Shown: positions 45,351 through 57,061 of the stretch, piece by piece
Layout of the letters: every line of letters begins with the position of its first letter
How positions within the stretch are numbered: the stretch's first letter is position 1
Assembly (NCBI GenBank): GCA_021234155.1
Contig: JAJEKV010000021.1
Span: forward strand, 16,755,563 to 16,819,562
DNA length: 64,000 nt
DNA from: Isoetes taiwanensis
Lineage: Eukaryota > Streptophyta > Lycopodiopsida > Isoetales > Isoetaceae
Direction of reading: 5' to 3'
The notes under the pieces: generated by a model
Told to the model about the DNA's origin: nothing
The model's database searches: none
Seen by the model: only the letters and a program-made list of their open reading frames with translations
Translations under genes and position numbers: made by a program

Positions 45351-48300
45351 AATCCAGGGGAGAACCTCATCGAATGCCTCCAGATGTTGATCATTGCCTG
45401 TATGATGCTCCATGTGCCTCTGCACATTGTTAGGGCAAGCAGCCATGGTGCTCAACACCATGTCTACCACTGTATCGTCACATTCATGGTCGCGGATGCA
45501 CAAGTATGAGGAGCTATATTAATCAGGGGATGTCCCTGTATGTTGATCGAGATCCCACTCCAACACAATAGGAGTCCCACAGGCATGAATGACCTAGGTT
45601 AAGAGCATCCACTGCTAAGGGGGAGCTATAGGACTTGTCCACGGCAAGATGCAGATCTTTCGACTGCTAAACACTGCAATAAAACCTCCAATCTTTCTAT
45701 CAGAGCCCCTGCCACTCATAATCCTCGCTCTTACTTGCCCCCAAGTCTACGTCCCGCTCTGACTGTCTCACTTGCCACTGCCCATGCATTGTATGCTCCT
45801 TCTGTTCTTGCCACCTCTCACTCTGAATCTTCTTTTGCATCTACTGCCAGCAAATGGGAATTTTGCCTCCTTGTGGTTCCCTGGAATTGTGGGGTTATCC
45901 ATGGCAAAAGGAATGTAGTCTCAACTCCATTGCTATGGATCTCATCATGCTCATGGAGACATAGGAGCATGCAGGACACAAGCTACCCAGCTTGCCAGAC
46001 TACTAGCATTACTCAGTCTTCAATAACTGCACAGGAAAGTGGGAACATAGGGGGGTTGTCTGCTATTACTAGACAGCCTTGACACAATGAATCTCCCTAC
46101 ACAAATAGACAGGCACAACCAGTGCCTATGGGTGTGGGTGCAAAATTGCAGTGGCAACCCTCTCTTTGTGGCAGCCTGCTACTTCCCACATGTAGAAAGC
46201 AACTTCTATCACACTTAGACGGATGTGGATAGACTAGATCCCTGTGTCGATCTGATATACAACAACACAAGCAGTTAGGCAATGTCATACTCTTTGGAGA
46301 CTTCAATGTATGCACGAGGGTGAACATCCCATGAAATTTGACCCATTGGATGACGATACGTTACAACTGAGCTCTGCAGAAGTGGCTTGGGCACATGCAT
46401 CAGATGACCGACAGGTCACGCGCTATAGTAGGTAGTTGCTTTTATTCTTCGGTATCTTTGATTAATTGGTAAATTGCAATGGAAAGCACAATAGACGTCC
46501 TCTCACAAGTGCACTTGGAGGCAGGAGAAGCAGGGGGAGGATCCAGTGTGGTGGACTATGTGTTAGTAGCTGTGCAGGATACACATGTAGTCAATCACTT
46601 TCGAGCGGGTACGTAGTAAAGATGAGGAGGTTGACTCAGAGCATCTACCACTTTACCTGCAGCTGGCTTGGCAAGCTATTCAAACCCTTTGTGCAGAAGC
46701 TCCTAGTATGCCTCAACTGCAATTGGATTACGAACATGCAGAGGCTTATGCCTAGATGCTCACAGATGGGCTAGTTGTTTGACAAACTCAGGACCACTGC
46801 AGAAATTTGCTTTGGGAGAAGCTATGCTCGACAAATTTTGGGGACCACAACCTTTTCACATAACTAGTGGTTTGATGTTGAGTGTAAGGAGCTCAAACGC
46901 TGGCTCCGCCAGGTTACAAATCTCGCTTTCTGCCCACACGTGGCCATATAGTACTGCACTTTTCTCAAGGCTAAGAAAGCCAGGTACATCATGGGGCATC
47001 GAAGGAAAATGTTTTACCTCCTAGATCGACATCCTAGGATCTTCTGGAGAAGGGTGCTCAGAAAGCCGGTACATCCTGTAGGAACATTACTTTCAAGGAG
47101 TTGGGGCAATACTTGTAGTAGCTCTATGGTCCTCAGGGCATATGAGCAGCAATACGCCCTGCAAGAAGGCTCAGTGATGAAAATTACATGGGCAGATGTT
47201 GTCCAGGGCTTACGACGTCTTGCCAATGGGAAAGCAATAGACTTGGATGTTATGCAATCAGAGTTGCTCAATGGGCAGGGTCCTAACTGTGTTGTTTAAT
47301 AGGGCATTACAGGAATATTTTCTCCCCACAGTGGACCACTAGCAGGGTTGTTCCCATCTACAAGGCAGGTAACCCGCACTGTTACCAAACAATCGTGGTC
47401 AGTTCGATGTTTACAAAGCTATAGCCGACATTCTCGAGCAGCAGTTGACAGGCTAGGCAGAGGCAGCAGAGGTGCAAGTCCTCATGCAGGCAGGATTCAG
47501 GCCCTGACACTCAACCATTGATCATATATTTACGCTACGGACTTTGATTGAAGATAGCAAGAATTGTTGGCAAGACCTGTATTATTGCTTCATTGACTTT
47601 GCCAAGGCTTTTGACACTGTGTCTTGGGAATATTGCAACTGTTGAAGGTCCCTATGGATCTGTAGGATGCAATGCATAGGCTTCATTGACATGCTTAGGC
47701 CGGTTGCAGCCCTCAGACCAACCATTCGACAGCAGCATTGGGGTCCGCCAGGGATGCCCTCTCTCTCCAATACTATTGGGGCTTTACATTAATCAGTTGA
47801 AAGCTGGCTTGCCGACAATGGGGGCAGTGGAACTCAATGTTTGCACTAGATCACCAGGTAGTTAATATATGATGATGATGATGTAGGCTTCCTAGCTTAC
47901 ATTCTAGAGGACATGCAGTGCCATCTGGATGCCCTAGACACACTCTATCAGGTTGCTGACATGCGCATCAATCTGGCCAAGACTAAGGTGGCCCTATCCT
48001 CACATCAACCAAGGCCTCCCTCATTCACTTACTGGGGGCAAAATGTGGAGGTGACACCCACCTACAATGGGACTGGAGTTTTCTTCTACAATAATATATT
48101 GGTGCACTTCTATCCGACAAGTGACAGTGGGCTGGAAAGCACTGTATGCAATGCTAACAATCACAAAGCAGAGCTGTATAATTTTTTCCATCAGTTGCAC
48201 CTATTTAGGATCTTGGTGGATCCAGTTCTTCTATATGGGGTCGATGTCTGGGTTCGATTGGGTCCATTGATATGTGGAATGTCTTGAAGTATGTGCAGAA

Positions 48301-49372
48301 ACAATTCTTAAGATGAATACTGGGAGTGAAATCTATGGTTCCATATCAAATCCTATTGCAGGAGACAAGTTTCTTGCCTCTTCAAAGAGCAACCCTTAAT
48401 TGTCGCCACATCGTCTACCTTCAGAAGGTGGGCTATTTAACCCTGAATACATTCCCTTGTGCAACACAGCTATCTGCATGATTCGTTGTGTATGTGGCTG
48501 ACCAGGCTGTTCGCGGACTATATAATAATTGAAGGAGGTCACTTGATCTGGTTTGTATGGGGCTTGATGGTTTATCTCCGGATTGAGAGTAAAATCAGGT
48601 TTTTGTTCAAGCATTGATTTCTTATGGGAAGTCTGAGTGTTTGTTCTAGAGATGTCATGCAAACAATGTTAGGGTTTTGGCTTTGCTAGTGGCAGAACGG
48701 TTAAGGGAAGGCCAGGGATTGAGGTTATTGGCAAACAGGAGGTTGGCTTCGAAAGAAAGAAAGAGATCTGGAACGGATTCAGGGTGCTTAACCTCTCAAA
48801 TGCACATGTACCTTAGCCAACTGCAGAGGAATTCTAGAACCATTTAGATTTCATAGGTAAAATTCGTCTTGTGGCAGAGCTTTATGGTCTTTGCTGCATT
48901 GTCTCATGAAAATCATGGAAACTTCGATCTGCTTTAAGCAGTAGTTTGGTGGCCAGTCAGTTAGCCATTCAGAGATCGAGTAGCACTTTTACCAGGTTGT
49001 AGAGGGATCAAATGGGCTAGTTAATGTTTTTATAAGAGTGATCTTGATATGCCAATGTATAGCAGCGATTTTCCTAGGCATAAAGATGTTTTCTTTTAAT
49101 GATTTCATGTTTTTCAGTGTCGTGGGTAGTTCAAAGAAGTTGAGCTATATTGCCATAGGGTACAATTACTGCCAATACCAACAAGGTATTCTACTTTAAT
49201 CCATTGAGAGCAGATCATAATATCTATGTCAACAATTTCTCATTGTATATGCATGGTTGAGGTTTTGCTTTAGCAGACAATTGCCCTAAACTAATATGCT
49301 ATCCATGGATGAGCGTGCCCAATGCATATAAACTATGTGGATATATTATTTAGAATATGTTGCAGCTTGGAG
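45350..49372 (+). mobile_element. LINE (non-LTR retrotransposon), decayed, nested
   Basis: Inserted in the RNase H of the LTR element. An apurinic endonuclease-like region is readable in shifting frames: WNCGVIHGKRN at about 45885, MDLIMLMETHEHAG near 45930, and VILFGDFNV near 46285. The RT follows: NGKAIDLDVMQSELL (about 47228), FIDFAKAFDTVSW (about 47590), a DDDVGFLA block (about 47875), then INLAKTKVALS. Past 48300 comes QFLRWILGVKSM-like sequence and untranslated-like DNA. There are many frameshifts. Exact ends and target duplication are not resolved. It inserted after the LTR element did. Confidence 0.75.
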
Positions 49373-51042
49373 TAGCAAGAACATGCGCAACTACTCTGCC
49401 ACAGAGCGTGAAGCCTTGGGTTTAATTTTCTGTGTCCAACGCTTCCGTCACTATCTTTTAGGCAGTCAGATCAAATTCTTTGTTGACCACCAAGCACTCC
49501 TTTATTTGATCAACAAATCCACGCCCACGGGCCGCATTGCTCGTTGGGTCCTCCTTCTGCAAGAATTTGCACCCTTTGAAATTGTTCACAAGGCGGGCAA
49601 ATCTCATGTTGTCCCGGATTATCTTTCCCGCATCCACACAGATGATCCCTCCACGGGAGTCTCAGACGCCTTTCCTGACGCTCAACTCTTTCTGGTCACG
49701 GCAACGCCACATTGGTTCCACAACTTTCGCCAGTATCTCCTCACGGGTGCTCTTCCACCGGAGGGGCGCCACGCTCTCTCTCCAGCCAAGCGTCAATCCC
49801 GCCGACACCAATTTCTCCGAGGAGGTCCGCGGACTACACCATGGTTGCGAGGCCATCTTTACAAAGGGGCAAGGATACCGTCCTTCGGCGCCGTTCTCCC
49901 TCATGAAGTCCCGGATATTGTCCGAGAAGCCCATGAAGGGCTCGGTGGTGGTCATTTTCATGGTGACACCATGGCACGCAAAAATCCTTCTTCTTGGGTT
50001 ATTTTTTGGCCCACGCTCTTCAAAGACGCCACGCCCCACGCCCGCGACGCGTGTGATGTTTGTCGGTGTGGGAAGGCCCACGCCCGTGGCGGCTCTTCCA
50101 TTGACGTCGGTCGCCACGCCACTTCCTTTCAGCAAATGGGGATGGATTTTGTGGGACCCATTGATCCTCCCGCGGCACACGTGCGTGCGCTACATTTTGT
50201 TCTCCGACTACGCTACCAAATGGGCGGAAGCTTGCGCACTTCCAGACAACACTGCGGCAAGCACAGCCAAGGTCATCTATCAGCAAATCATCACGCGTTT
50301 TGGCTGCCCCACGGAGCTGGTCAGTGATAGATCAGCTGTGTCCATTTTATCAATCATACCATCAAGGAGCTGACGGATTATCTACTGATACATCATCACA
50401 AGAGCACACCTTACTATCCTCAAGGGAACGGTTTGGTTGAAAGCACCAACAAAACTCTGGTCACAATTCTCAAGAAAATTTGTGACGCTTCTCGCACCGA
50501 TTGGCAAAACAAGCTTCCTACTGTTCTTTGGGCTTACAATACTTGTTTCAAAATAGCTACTGGTCACACTCCTTTCAAATTGGTTTATGGTCAAGAAGCT
50601 CTCATGCCTTTTGAATACATTCTCCCCTCTCTCCGTTTTCAATTGGCTACAGCCCATAATCCGCCTGCTGCACTCAAAGAAAGGGTTTATCAATTGGAAC
50701 AGTTGGATGAACTTAGGCGTGATGCTTACATTCGTGTTCTTCATGGACAACAGTTGCAAAAATCTTTACATGACAAACGTATTAAGACAAAGACATTCAC
50801 AGAAGGAGATTTGGTCCTTCTTTATGATTCTCGTTACAAAAATTTTCCGGGCAAGTTAAAGTTTTGATGGCTTGGCCCTTACCAAATTGTTCAAGTGGTG
50901 CAACCCAGCGTTTTCAAGCTAGCTGAATTAGATGGAACTCCATTACCTACACTAGTTAATGGCTTTCGCCTCAAACAATTTCATACAACAGAAAGTGACA
51001 ATCATACAACGATCTTTGTTCGGGACAAAAGACACAACAGAT
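49373..51042 (+). pseudogene. RNase H end and integrase of the LTR element
   Basis: RNase H continues with FFVDHQALLYLINK and VPDYLSRIHTDDP. Integrase has a zinc-binding region (EAHEGLGGGHFHGDTMA, then after shifts CDVCRCGKAHARG), core MGMDFVGPIDPP (about 50137), ALPDNTAASTAKVIYQQIIT in a second frame, and NGLVESTNKTLVTILKKICD with WAYNTCFKIATGHTPFKLVY (50433-50866). An in-frame TGA at 50864 stands where Arg is expected, after which WLGPYQIVQVVQPSVFKL continues to a stop at 51042. Integrase inserts the cDNA. This one is inactivated. Confidence 0.83.
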
Positions 51043-51994
51043 AGTGACTAACTGGCGGCATATTTATATTATAGGTGGAATTTTTACAAAATGTGGGCAG
51101 AGCCCATCTATTTCCGCTATGGGCAGAGCCCTATTTACAAAAACGGGCTCAGAGCCCTGTCTACTAAATCCTAAGAAGAAAAACCCTCTACTCCCAAGGT
51201 TCGGCAGCAGGTGATACGCAGATATGGTAGTAATTCCGCTTTCGGGGGTCCCAAATAAGGTCGCAGAATCACCTCCATCCCGTTGGTATGGGGATCGGCA
51301 TGCTCAGCCATGCCGGCACACCACCCGTCCATAGCAATGCCACGATTGTGGCACCGCCAGAGGTCCAGGCAGTCCATTTTACAAGTAATCCACTCCAGAC
51401 AGTTCGATGGCATAGTGCACTTGTCGTGCAATCCAGCAGCAGACATACTGAGCGCCATCGGGTGTCTCCGCTTTGCTCACTGTTCGTCTTATATAGCCAA
51501 CCCAGGGACCTCCCCATGCGGCGTGGACCAATCAGAAAATTCGCCAACGTGGTTGCAATGCAAGGCTGTTACTAAATGGGGAATCTTTTCTCCCGCCGCA
51601 TATCTAGCCATGGACCTTCTGACACCTTCGTTTTAATGATATCCCACTTCGAGTTACCAGCATTAAATGACATTCCTTCTTTTCACGCCCGTCGAACATT
51701 AATGTGCGTCCTTTTGCCCCCTGTCACATCAGATCATTCCCTTACGTCTCATCGCCACCGTTCATTGCTTTTCCCTTTACTGTTTGGGGACTTAGCCAAA
51801 ATTTTGCCTCTCAATCGCCTACTTCACATCTGTCGCCACCTGGCATCATCAACGGTTGCAGGTTTGCCCTCATCATGCCCCTTCACCTACACTTGCGCGC
51901 CCTAAAAAACCTTTTCGTCTATCTGCGCCTTAAGTCTTACGTTCTCTGCTCTCCCTTCTCCAGGCAGTTCCTTCCGTTCGGCGGCTCTTAAGCC
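51043..51994. other. Non-coding spacer between pol and ORF3
   Basis: About 950 bp. A gggcagagccc-type word is repeated at 51098, 51121 and 51145. Short frames on both strands are not conserved in any family I know. Could hold a promoter or splice signal for ORF3. Confidence 0.45.
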
Positions 51995-54487
51995 ATGGCT
52001 GCCCCAAAACTTCCTACCCTTCAAGCTTACGCCCAAGGGATGCAACTCTTTTGGTGCATGTCTTCCTCGGCGCCCACCTTTGGCGAGGCCCTTCTTGGTC
52101 CGAAGTCGGAAGTGCGAGCATACAAGCTTTACTGAATTCTACGCCAAATGGAGCTCCCGGCCCCAAATCGAGCAATTGAAGCGGTTCATCGCTCACATCG
52201 TCAACGGCCCTGGGAAGGATTTGCTTTCGGTGGTCGATGGCACCACTATTTTACTTATTCAGCCTTTGATTTACGAGGTATTCCGTATTCCTTTGCAAAA
52301 CCTTCGTCTCTTGGGCTGCTTTACAGGGACATGGGCGTCACTTTCGATTCGGTGCTCCTGCTTATCAAGCTAACCAGCATCGCCTCACAAATATTGCAAA
52401 GTCACATGACACTTTTGTGAAGTTTCTGTGGCGCAAATTGCTTGGGTATTCCATCAAGAACACCCATATTAATAAGCCGTTCTATAATATGGTCATCACT
52501 GCCATCCACTCCAATCTGCATGTCGATTGGCCTCAGCTGTTGTTCTACCGCCTTCTTCAAGAAGTAGACCGCATTCGGGCTACCCCCTCCTCTGTCTCTG
52601 AAGTTTCAGTGGGTGGCCATCTTCAGGCACTCATCCGTCATTATCTTCCTGTTCTTGAGAGCCCTTCCACTTCCCATGCCTCCACTCAGCGCTCTCTGCA
52701 TTCCCAGCGTCAGACCCAACAGGCTGTACCTTCACGCCAGCCTTCCCCTGGTAATGTTCAACACCAGACCACGCATGTCACCGTCTCCTCTTCCTCCACT
52801 GAAGCCACGCCTTCCAGTTCCCGTCATGCCTCTCAACACTCTCAGACAAGGCAGCAACAGGGCCCTGCACCTCCACATCCTCGACAGCTCCTGTACCAAT
52901 TCCAACAGGATGTTCAAGCCGCTGCCATGCAGCTACACGCATCACAGGAGGCTCTGATGAATGGTGTTCAGGCGTCCCTGGAGGCTTCCGATGCAGTTCA
53001 AAGGGACCTTCAAGCTGCAACTGCACAAGTTCAAACTTTGGAGGCCCAACTTCAAGAAAAGCACGCGGCTCTCATACAGGCCCGTGTAGATCTCAAAAGT
53101 GCTCAGGATCAGACAAGCCTACTTGAAGATCAGAAGGCTCAGCTCCAAACCACAATTCAGGACTTGTTGGAACAGAACAAGTCAAAAGATACCCTCCTGG
53201 GTGACAAGAAGAAAGACATTGCTAAGCTAGACACCTTGTATTCGGAGCTTTCTCACAATTACCGCACTCAAGTTCAAGACCTCACTGAGCGTGACGCTCG
53301 ACTCACCTCCCTTGAAGCTCAGATTTCCACGCTGACAAATCAGTTAACGTCCATCCAGACTCAGCTTTCGGAGGCTCAGAAACAGAAGGTCATCGATGAC
53401 GCAGAGATTGCCACGCTTCGTCTCAATACTCCAGGGCAATCCTCTTCACATGCCACGCTTCCTATTAAACGGGTCCGTGATCAGTCCCGTCTTTTGTTAG
53501 AAAAGGAGCATCGGATCCGTGACCTTGAACACCAGCTCCAGCAAGCAGTTCAATCTGCTGAAGAAGCCCAAAACAAACAGGAGGGATATATTGACATTGC
53601 TACCAACATCCCGGTGGACTTCTCTACTCCTTCCAGCTATCTTGACTATGTGGTGGCCCGACGGCACCTTTTCCTTTTGAAGTGGTACGCGGCCAATGGC
53701 AATGTTCATCAACAGCCACTCAAAAGTGCGGACTTCCTTCGGATCTGGCCGGATCTTTCTATAGAAGACAAGTGTTTATTTTGTGCACTCTTAGTCTTTG
53801 ATCAGCTCACTTCTGAAGATCCCGACTTGGTCATTTTCCATGTTGTTCAGCCCATGGCTTATGTTTTTCATGACTTCTATCTGGCGGATCTCCATGATAA
53901 ATTCCGAGATGAGGCCCATTGTGTTTTTCGTGGCAACTCCAACGCTGCTTGGTTGTTATCACCAACCAACCAATATTTCAAGGATCCTGCTCAGTCTCAG
54001 ACTCTTGAACAGGAGTACATGCCTGAACTTGCTTTCGGCTTTACCTCTGTGGCGGGCTGAAACATTGAACGGTAAACAAAAATTTGGCGATCCCGGCGAT
54101 CTTGAGTTCGCCCAAATTTATATGCAGCACTTGGGAGGCTACAATCAACTACGTGGCCTTCTGGAAAGCAAGACCATCCCCACGGGTTGGGTCAATCCTC
54201 CTGTCTATCAATTACTCTCTACTTCAGAATGGGACCATTGGTGTCGTGCTCTGGATCAGAATCTTGTTCGAGCATTTCGGGACATGGCTCTGCAACCCAC
54301 GCACACGGGCATGCTTCCCTCTCCATATGCTTCCTTAGGCGTCCCTCCACGCCTTCCTTCCTCTCTTCCGGCGTCTTCCTTTTTTGGGCCGAAGGTCATG
54401 GATGGCCACGCGGGTCGACTCGCGCCTCAAATCTCGGCCGGATCTCCGGTGGGATCCCGATTTGTCGAGCCTTCATTGGGAGGATAA
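51995..54487 (+). CDS. Third ORF of the LTR element, coiled-coil protein
   Basis: It starts with ATG at 51995 (MAAPKLPTLQAYAQGMQLFW), shifts frame at about 52130 (FTEFYAKWSSRPQIEQLKRF, VVDGTTILLIQPLIYEVFRI) and again near 52310. It then runs open for 547 codons (52417-54060). This part begins FLWRKLLGYSIKNTHINKPF, passes a Ser/Gln/Pro-rich stretch and a long coiled coil (about 52900-53580, with LEAQISTLTNQLTSIQTQLS), and ends in a folded-looking region (YLDYVVARRHLFLLKWYA). A further frame adds DLEFAQIYMQHLGGYNQLRG to 54487. The N-terminus resembles the Transposase_32/Athila ORF type. No signal peptide or membrane segment is seen, so an envelope role is not supported. Role unknown. Confidence 0.6.
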
Positions 54488-54965
54488 CGCCACCTTGGAC
54501 ACTACCGAAATTGGCTCTATATTGCTAATGGCGTGGTTGGCAACGGCCTGCCGATGCTCTTCATGGCCTTGATACCTTCTTGCGGGAATGCGCCACCTCA
54601 CCGGACCCTTGATTCAAGTCAAAAGGTGGTTTTACGTGGCTGCTCTCGGATGCATCCCGTCAGCTCTTTAAATCGGCGGCGTCCTATCTTTTACTACAAC
54701 CCGAATGCCCGGCGTCGGTGCCTTCCGGTCTCCGTTTGCCTTCTCATGGAGTGCCGTTTGTTGCTTGCCACGAAGACATAGTGCGCTCTCACTTCCTCAT
54801 TGATGCAGATCCCGCCCTTGGGCTCAACACTCTGGCGCACTTCAAAGGCGCCCGGGACCTCATTGCCCATTACCATAATGGCGCCCCTCATTCCGTGAAG
54901 ATCACTTCCGGGCTGCTGGTTTTCCGCCCTCGGAAGCACTTCCTCCTTTTCTTGGTGAGTGTCGT

Positions 54966-54977
54966 TTGGTGGGGGAG
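54966..54977 (+). other. Polypurine tract
   Basis: ttggtgggggag lies immediately before the TGTTAG start of the 3' LTR, the expected place and composition for plus-strand priming. Confidence 0.75.
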
Positions 54978-55573
54978 TGTTAGTCACATGCCTCACAGTG
55001 CGGGACTATTCATGCATCTGACGGACCAAGTCAAGTCCAAGGATCCTGTCGGTAGCTGGTCGATGTCGTCAAAGGCTCAAGCCAGAAGACCAAGCGGACC
55101 ACATTGAGACTAAGACCACGCCTGGCGTCAACAAGAGGCGGCGCTCAGACAAGTGACGGCCCGTCACCGCCAGCGTCAGCGTCAGCGTGATTTCAGGCTT
55201 TTCAAGAGGCACCGCTGCATTCCTCACAAAATCGGGCTTCCTTCCGTGAGTCGGCACCAAATCGATCCGAGTGTCTATATTGGGCCAAAGGCCATTGTAC
55301 TATATATATGAGTAGAGCTAGCACATGAGTTTTTTTAGATGAGTTTTGAGTCTTGTCTCACTTCAGTTTTCTCTCTATTGCGAGAGCTCATGTATCATCA
55401 TCATTGATATCAAGGAAGCTTATCATTGTTGTCTCATTGTTCTTTGTTTTCTTTTCCCTTTCCTCTGTTTTCTTGCAAATCCCGCGTGACATAGTCCCCG
55501 GATTCTCCTGTTAGATCCAAGGGTCCTCACAGAGGGCTGTCTTGCAGGAGTTCCTGAACCCAGACCCCAAACA
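54978..55573 (+). repeat. 3' LTR (596 bp)
   Basis: TG...CA ends, followed directly by TACCT, the same five bases that precede the 5' LTR. Near-identity to the 5' LTR starts at about 55267 (tatattgggccaaagg) and runs to the end with about three substitutions. The first part is much more diverged. Confidence 0.93.
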
Positions 55574-55639
55574 TACCTTATCTGTAACATTCTGGTTCAA
55601 GGAGATGGCTGGTGTAGCCTCTTGGACCTGCGTAGACAA

Positions 55640-55990
55640 AGGTGTTACCAAATGCTACATTGAATGAATTGTATATAAAAACAGTTATACCTCTGCCATG
55701 TCTGCTCTCCAAACCCTGAAGAAACCCTTATCCATGCCACGTGTTGTTGCAAGGGCTCGGGCATCTACCCCTATTTCAGCCATCTCCCTAATGTGCCTGG
55801 CCTTGTCGATTGCAGGCACACCTTCATTTCCTGGCCCTGTGTTGGCTGCAGCATAGTTAATCCAACCTTGTGTGTCCATCCTCAATGAGCGTGCAATAGG
55901 GCTGAACTGTCTTTGACTGCTGGCAAGATCCCATCTCTTCAAGGGGCTCTGCACAACTATAACTGGTATGTCTAGGGCATAAAGCAACTA
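55640..55990 (-). other. Unrecognised minus-strand frame
   Basis: A 100-residue frame (55685-55987) with WINYAAANTGPGNEGVPAID and ARALATTRGMDKGFFRVWRA. It has the look of real coding sequence, but I cannot name it. It is cut at the start of the duplicated 317-bp segment in the second copy. Confidence 0.3.
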
Positions 55991-56265
55991 AGATGGAAAA
56001 TGCTGCACAAAAATCTTGGATTTTCTCATTGGGCCCCATAGAGTTTTGAGTCCCTTGAGGCTTTGCATACATCCCTCAAAGCTTAGAACATTTCTAATTA
56101 TGGTTGTCCAAAGAAATTCGAAGATGAACAACACTATCAAAGTATCTTCGAAGGTGAGCATTATTAAAGGTCGCTTTGGCCGAGTGGTTAAGGCGTGTGC
56201 CTGCTAAGTACATGGGGTTTCCCCGCGAGAGTTCAAATCTCTCAGGCGACGTAACGTTGTTCAAG
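55949..56265 (+). repeat. 317-bp segment with tRNA-Ser, copy 1
   Basis: Almost identical to 57062-57378, from ctgcacaac to acgttgttcaag, and exactly the same length. The copies are 1,113 bp apart in direct order. The segment includes 220 bp upstream of the tRNA gene. Confidence 0.92.
56170..56251 (+). tRNA. tRNA-Ser (anticodon GCU), copy 1
   Basis: 82 nt. The acceptor stem GTCGCTT/AGGCGAC closes fully with one G-T pair, and the discriminator is G. D-stem GCC/GGC. The anticodon loop CTGCTAA gives GCU for AGC/AGU codons. A long class II variable arm and T-stem GAGAG/CTCTC follow. No run of four T follows within the next 80 bases, so Pol III termination is not obvious. Confidence 0.93.
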
Positions 56266-56395
56266 AGAATACATCTTTGGTTTGCTGTTATTATATCACC
56301 AACGGGATGGTGAAGTCCATTCGATTCAATTCCTTATTAACCACACATTTTGGATACATCTACAAGTAATGTAGGTTTTGATTCTTGGTCGTATG

Positions 56396-56468
56396 GGGGA
56401 TGTAGCTCAGATGGTAGAGCGCTCGCTTAGCATGCGAGAGGTATTGGGATCGATACCCAACTTCTCCA
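56396..56468 (+). tRNA. tRNA-Ala (anticodon AGC)
   Basis: 73 nt. GGGGATG/CTTCTCC acceptor with a T-T mismatch at 6-67 and one G-T pair. D-arm GCTCAGATGGTAGAGC, anticodon stem CTCGC/GCGAG around TTAGCAT, T-stem TTGGG/CCCAA with loop ATCGATA, discriminator A. A TTTT lies 5 bases downstream, a likely Pol III stop. Confidence 0.93.
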
Positions 56469-57061
56469 ACTATTTTCCTTCTCCACGAGCTTAAGTAGGA
56501 AATGGGTATAAGAATTAAGCACGAACGTCCTTATCTACGCCATAGATGGGGTATACATATAGTCCATAAAAATGGTATATAAGATTTAACAATCAACTTC
56601 GATGTGGTACGAGCTCGGTTCTAATTAGTGCCTTAAATATATAACATGCAAGTGCTTGCTAAAAGAAAGGCTAAAGTCGTGGAGACATCTATAAATAGAA
56701 GATAAACTTCATTTGGACATATCTTCGCAAGCAGAGCTCAGACTGAAGCGATTTTTACTTCCTTGGAATCGTCTCGGAGTTTTGTTTCTGAATTGGGGCG
56801 GCATTTTTTGTGATTCATATGTATGAGGGAGCAATGTCCGAAAGTATGAAAAGGGGTCGCAGAGGACGGCTTTATCCCTTAACCATGAAATCTAATTCTA
56901 GAGAAAGTCATTATTTTTTCCAAAGCTTTTTGCTACTCTCTTTCAACATTCCGTCCTTAGACCTGACCCCAACCTTGTTGTCAAACAAATTTCCATCTTG
57001 GAGGCTTTGCCTCTTAATTGTTAAAGCCTTCTTGCTTAAGCTCGTGGAGAAAAAAATGTCG
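56469..57061. other. Spacer between duplicated segments
   Basis: About 590 bp with no gene recognised. A minor frame begins at 56810 (MIHMYEGAMSESMKRGRRGR) but has no family match. Confidence 0.4.

Larger units (their letters stand above)
40413..55578 (+). mobile_element. Full-length Ty3/gypsy LTR retrotransposon with nested LINE
   Basis: The element occupies 40418-55573 and is flanked by the direct repeat TACCT (40413-40417, 55574-55578). LTRs begin TGTTAG and end CAAACA. Order inside: primer site, gag, protease, RT, RNase H, integrase, a third ORF, polypurine tract. A ~4-kb LINE interrupts RNase H. Removing it leaves about 11 kb, a size typical of Tat/Athila-group plant elements. Frameshifts and stops in gag, RT, integrase and ORF3 mean this copy cannot move by itself. 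Confidence 0.93.

Noticed and set aside
51995-54060. Envelope gene in the LTR element
   Set aside because: The frame has no signal peptide, no membrane helix and no cleavage-type motif. The coiled coil and Ser/Gln-rich linker point elsewhere.
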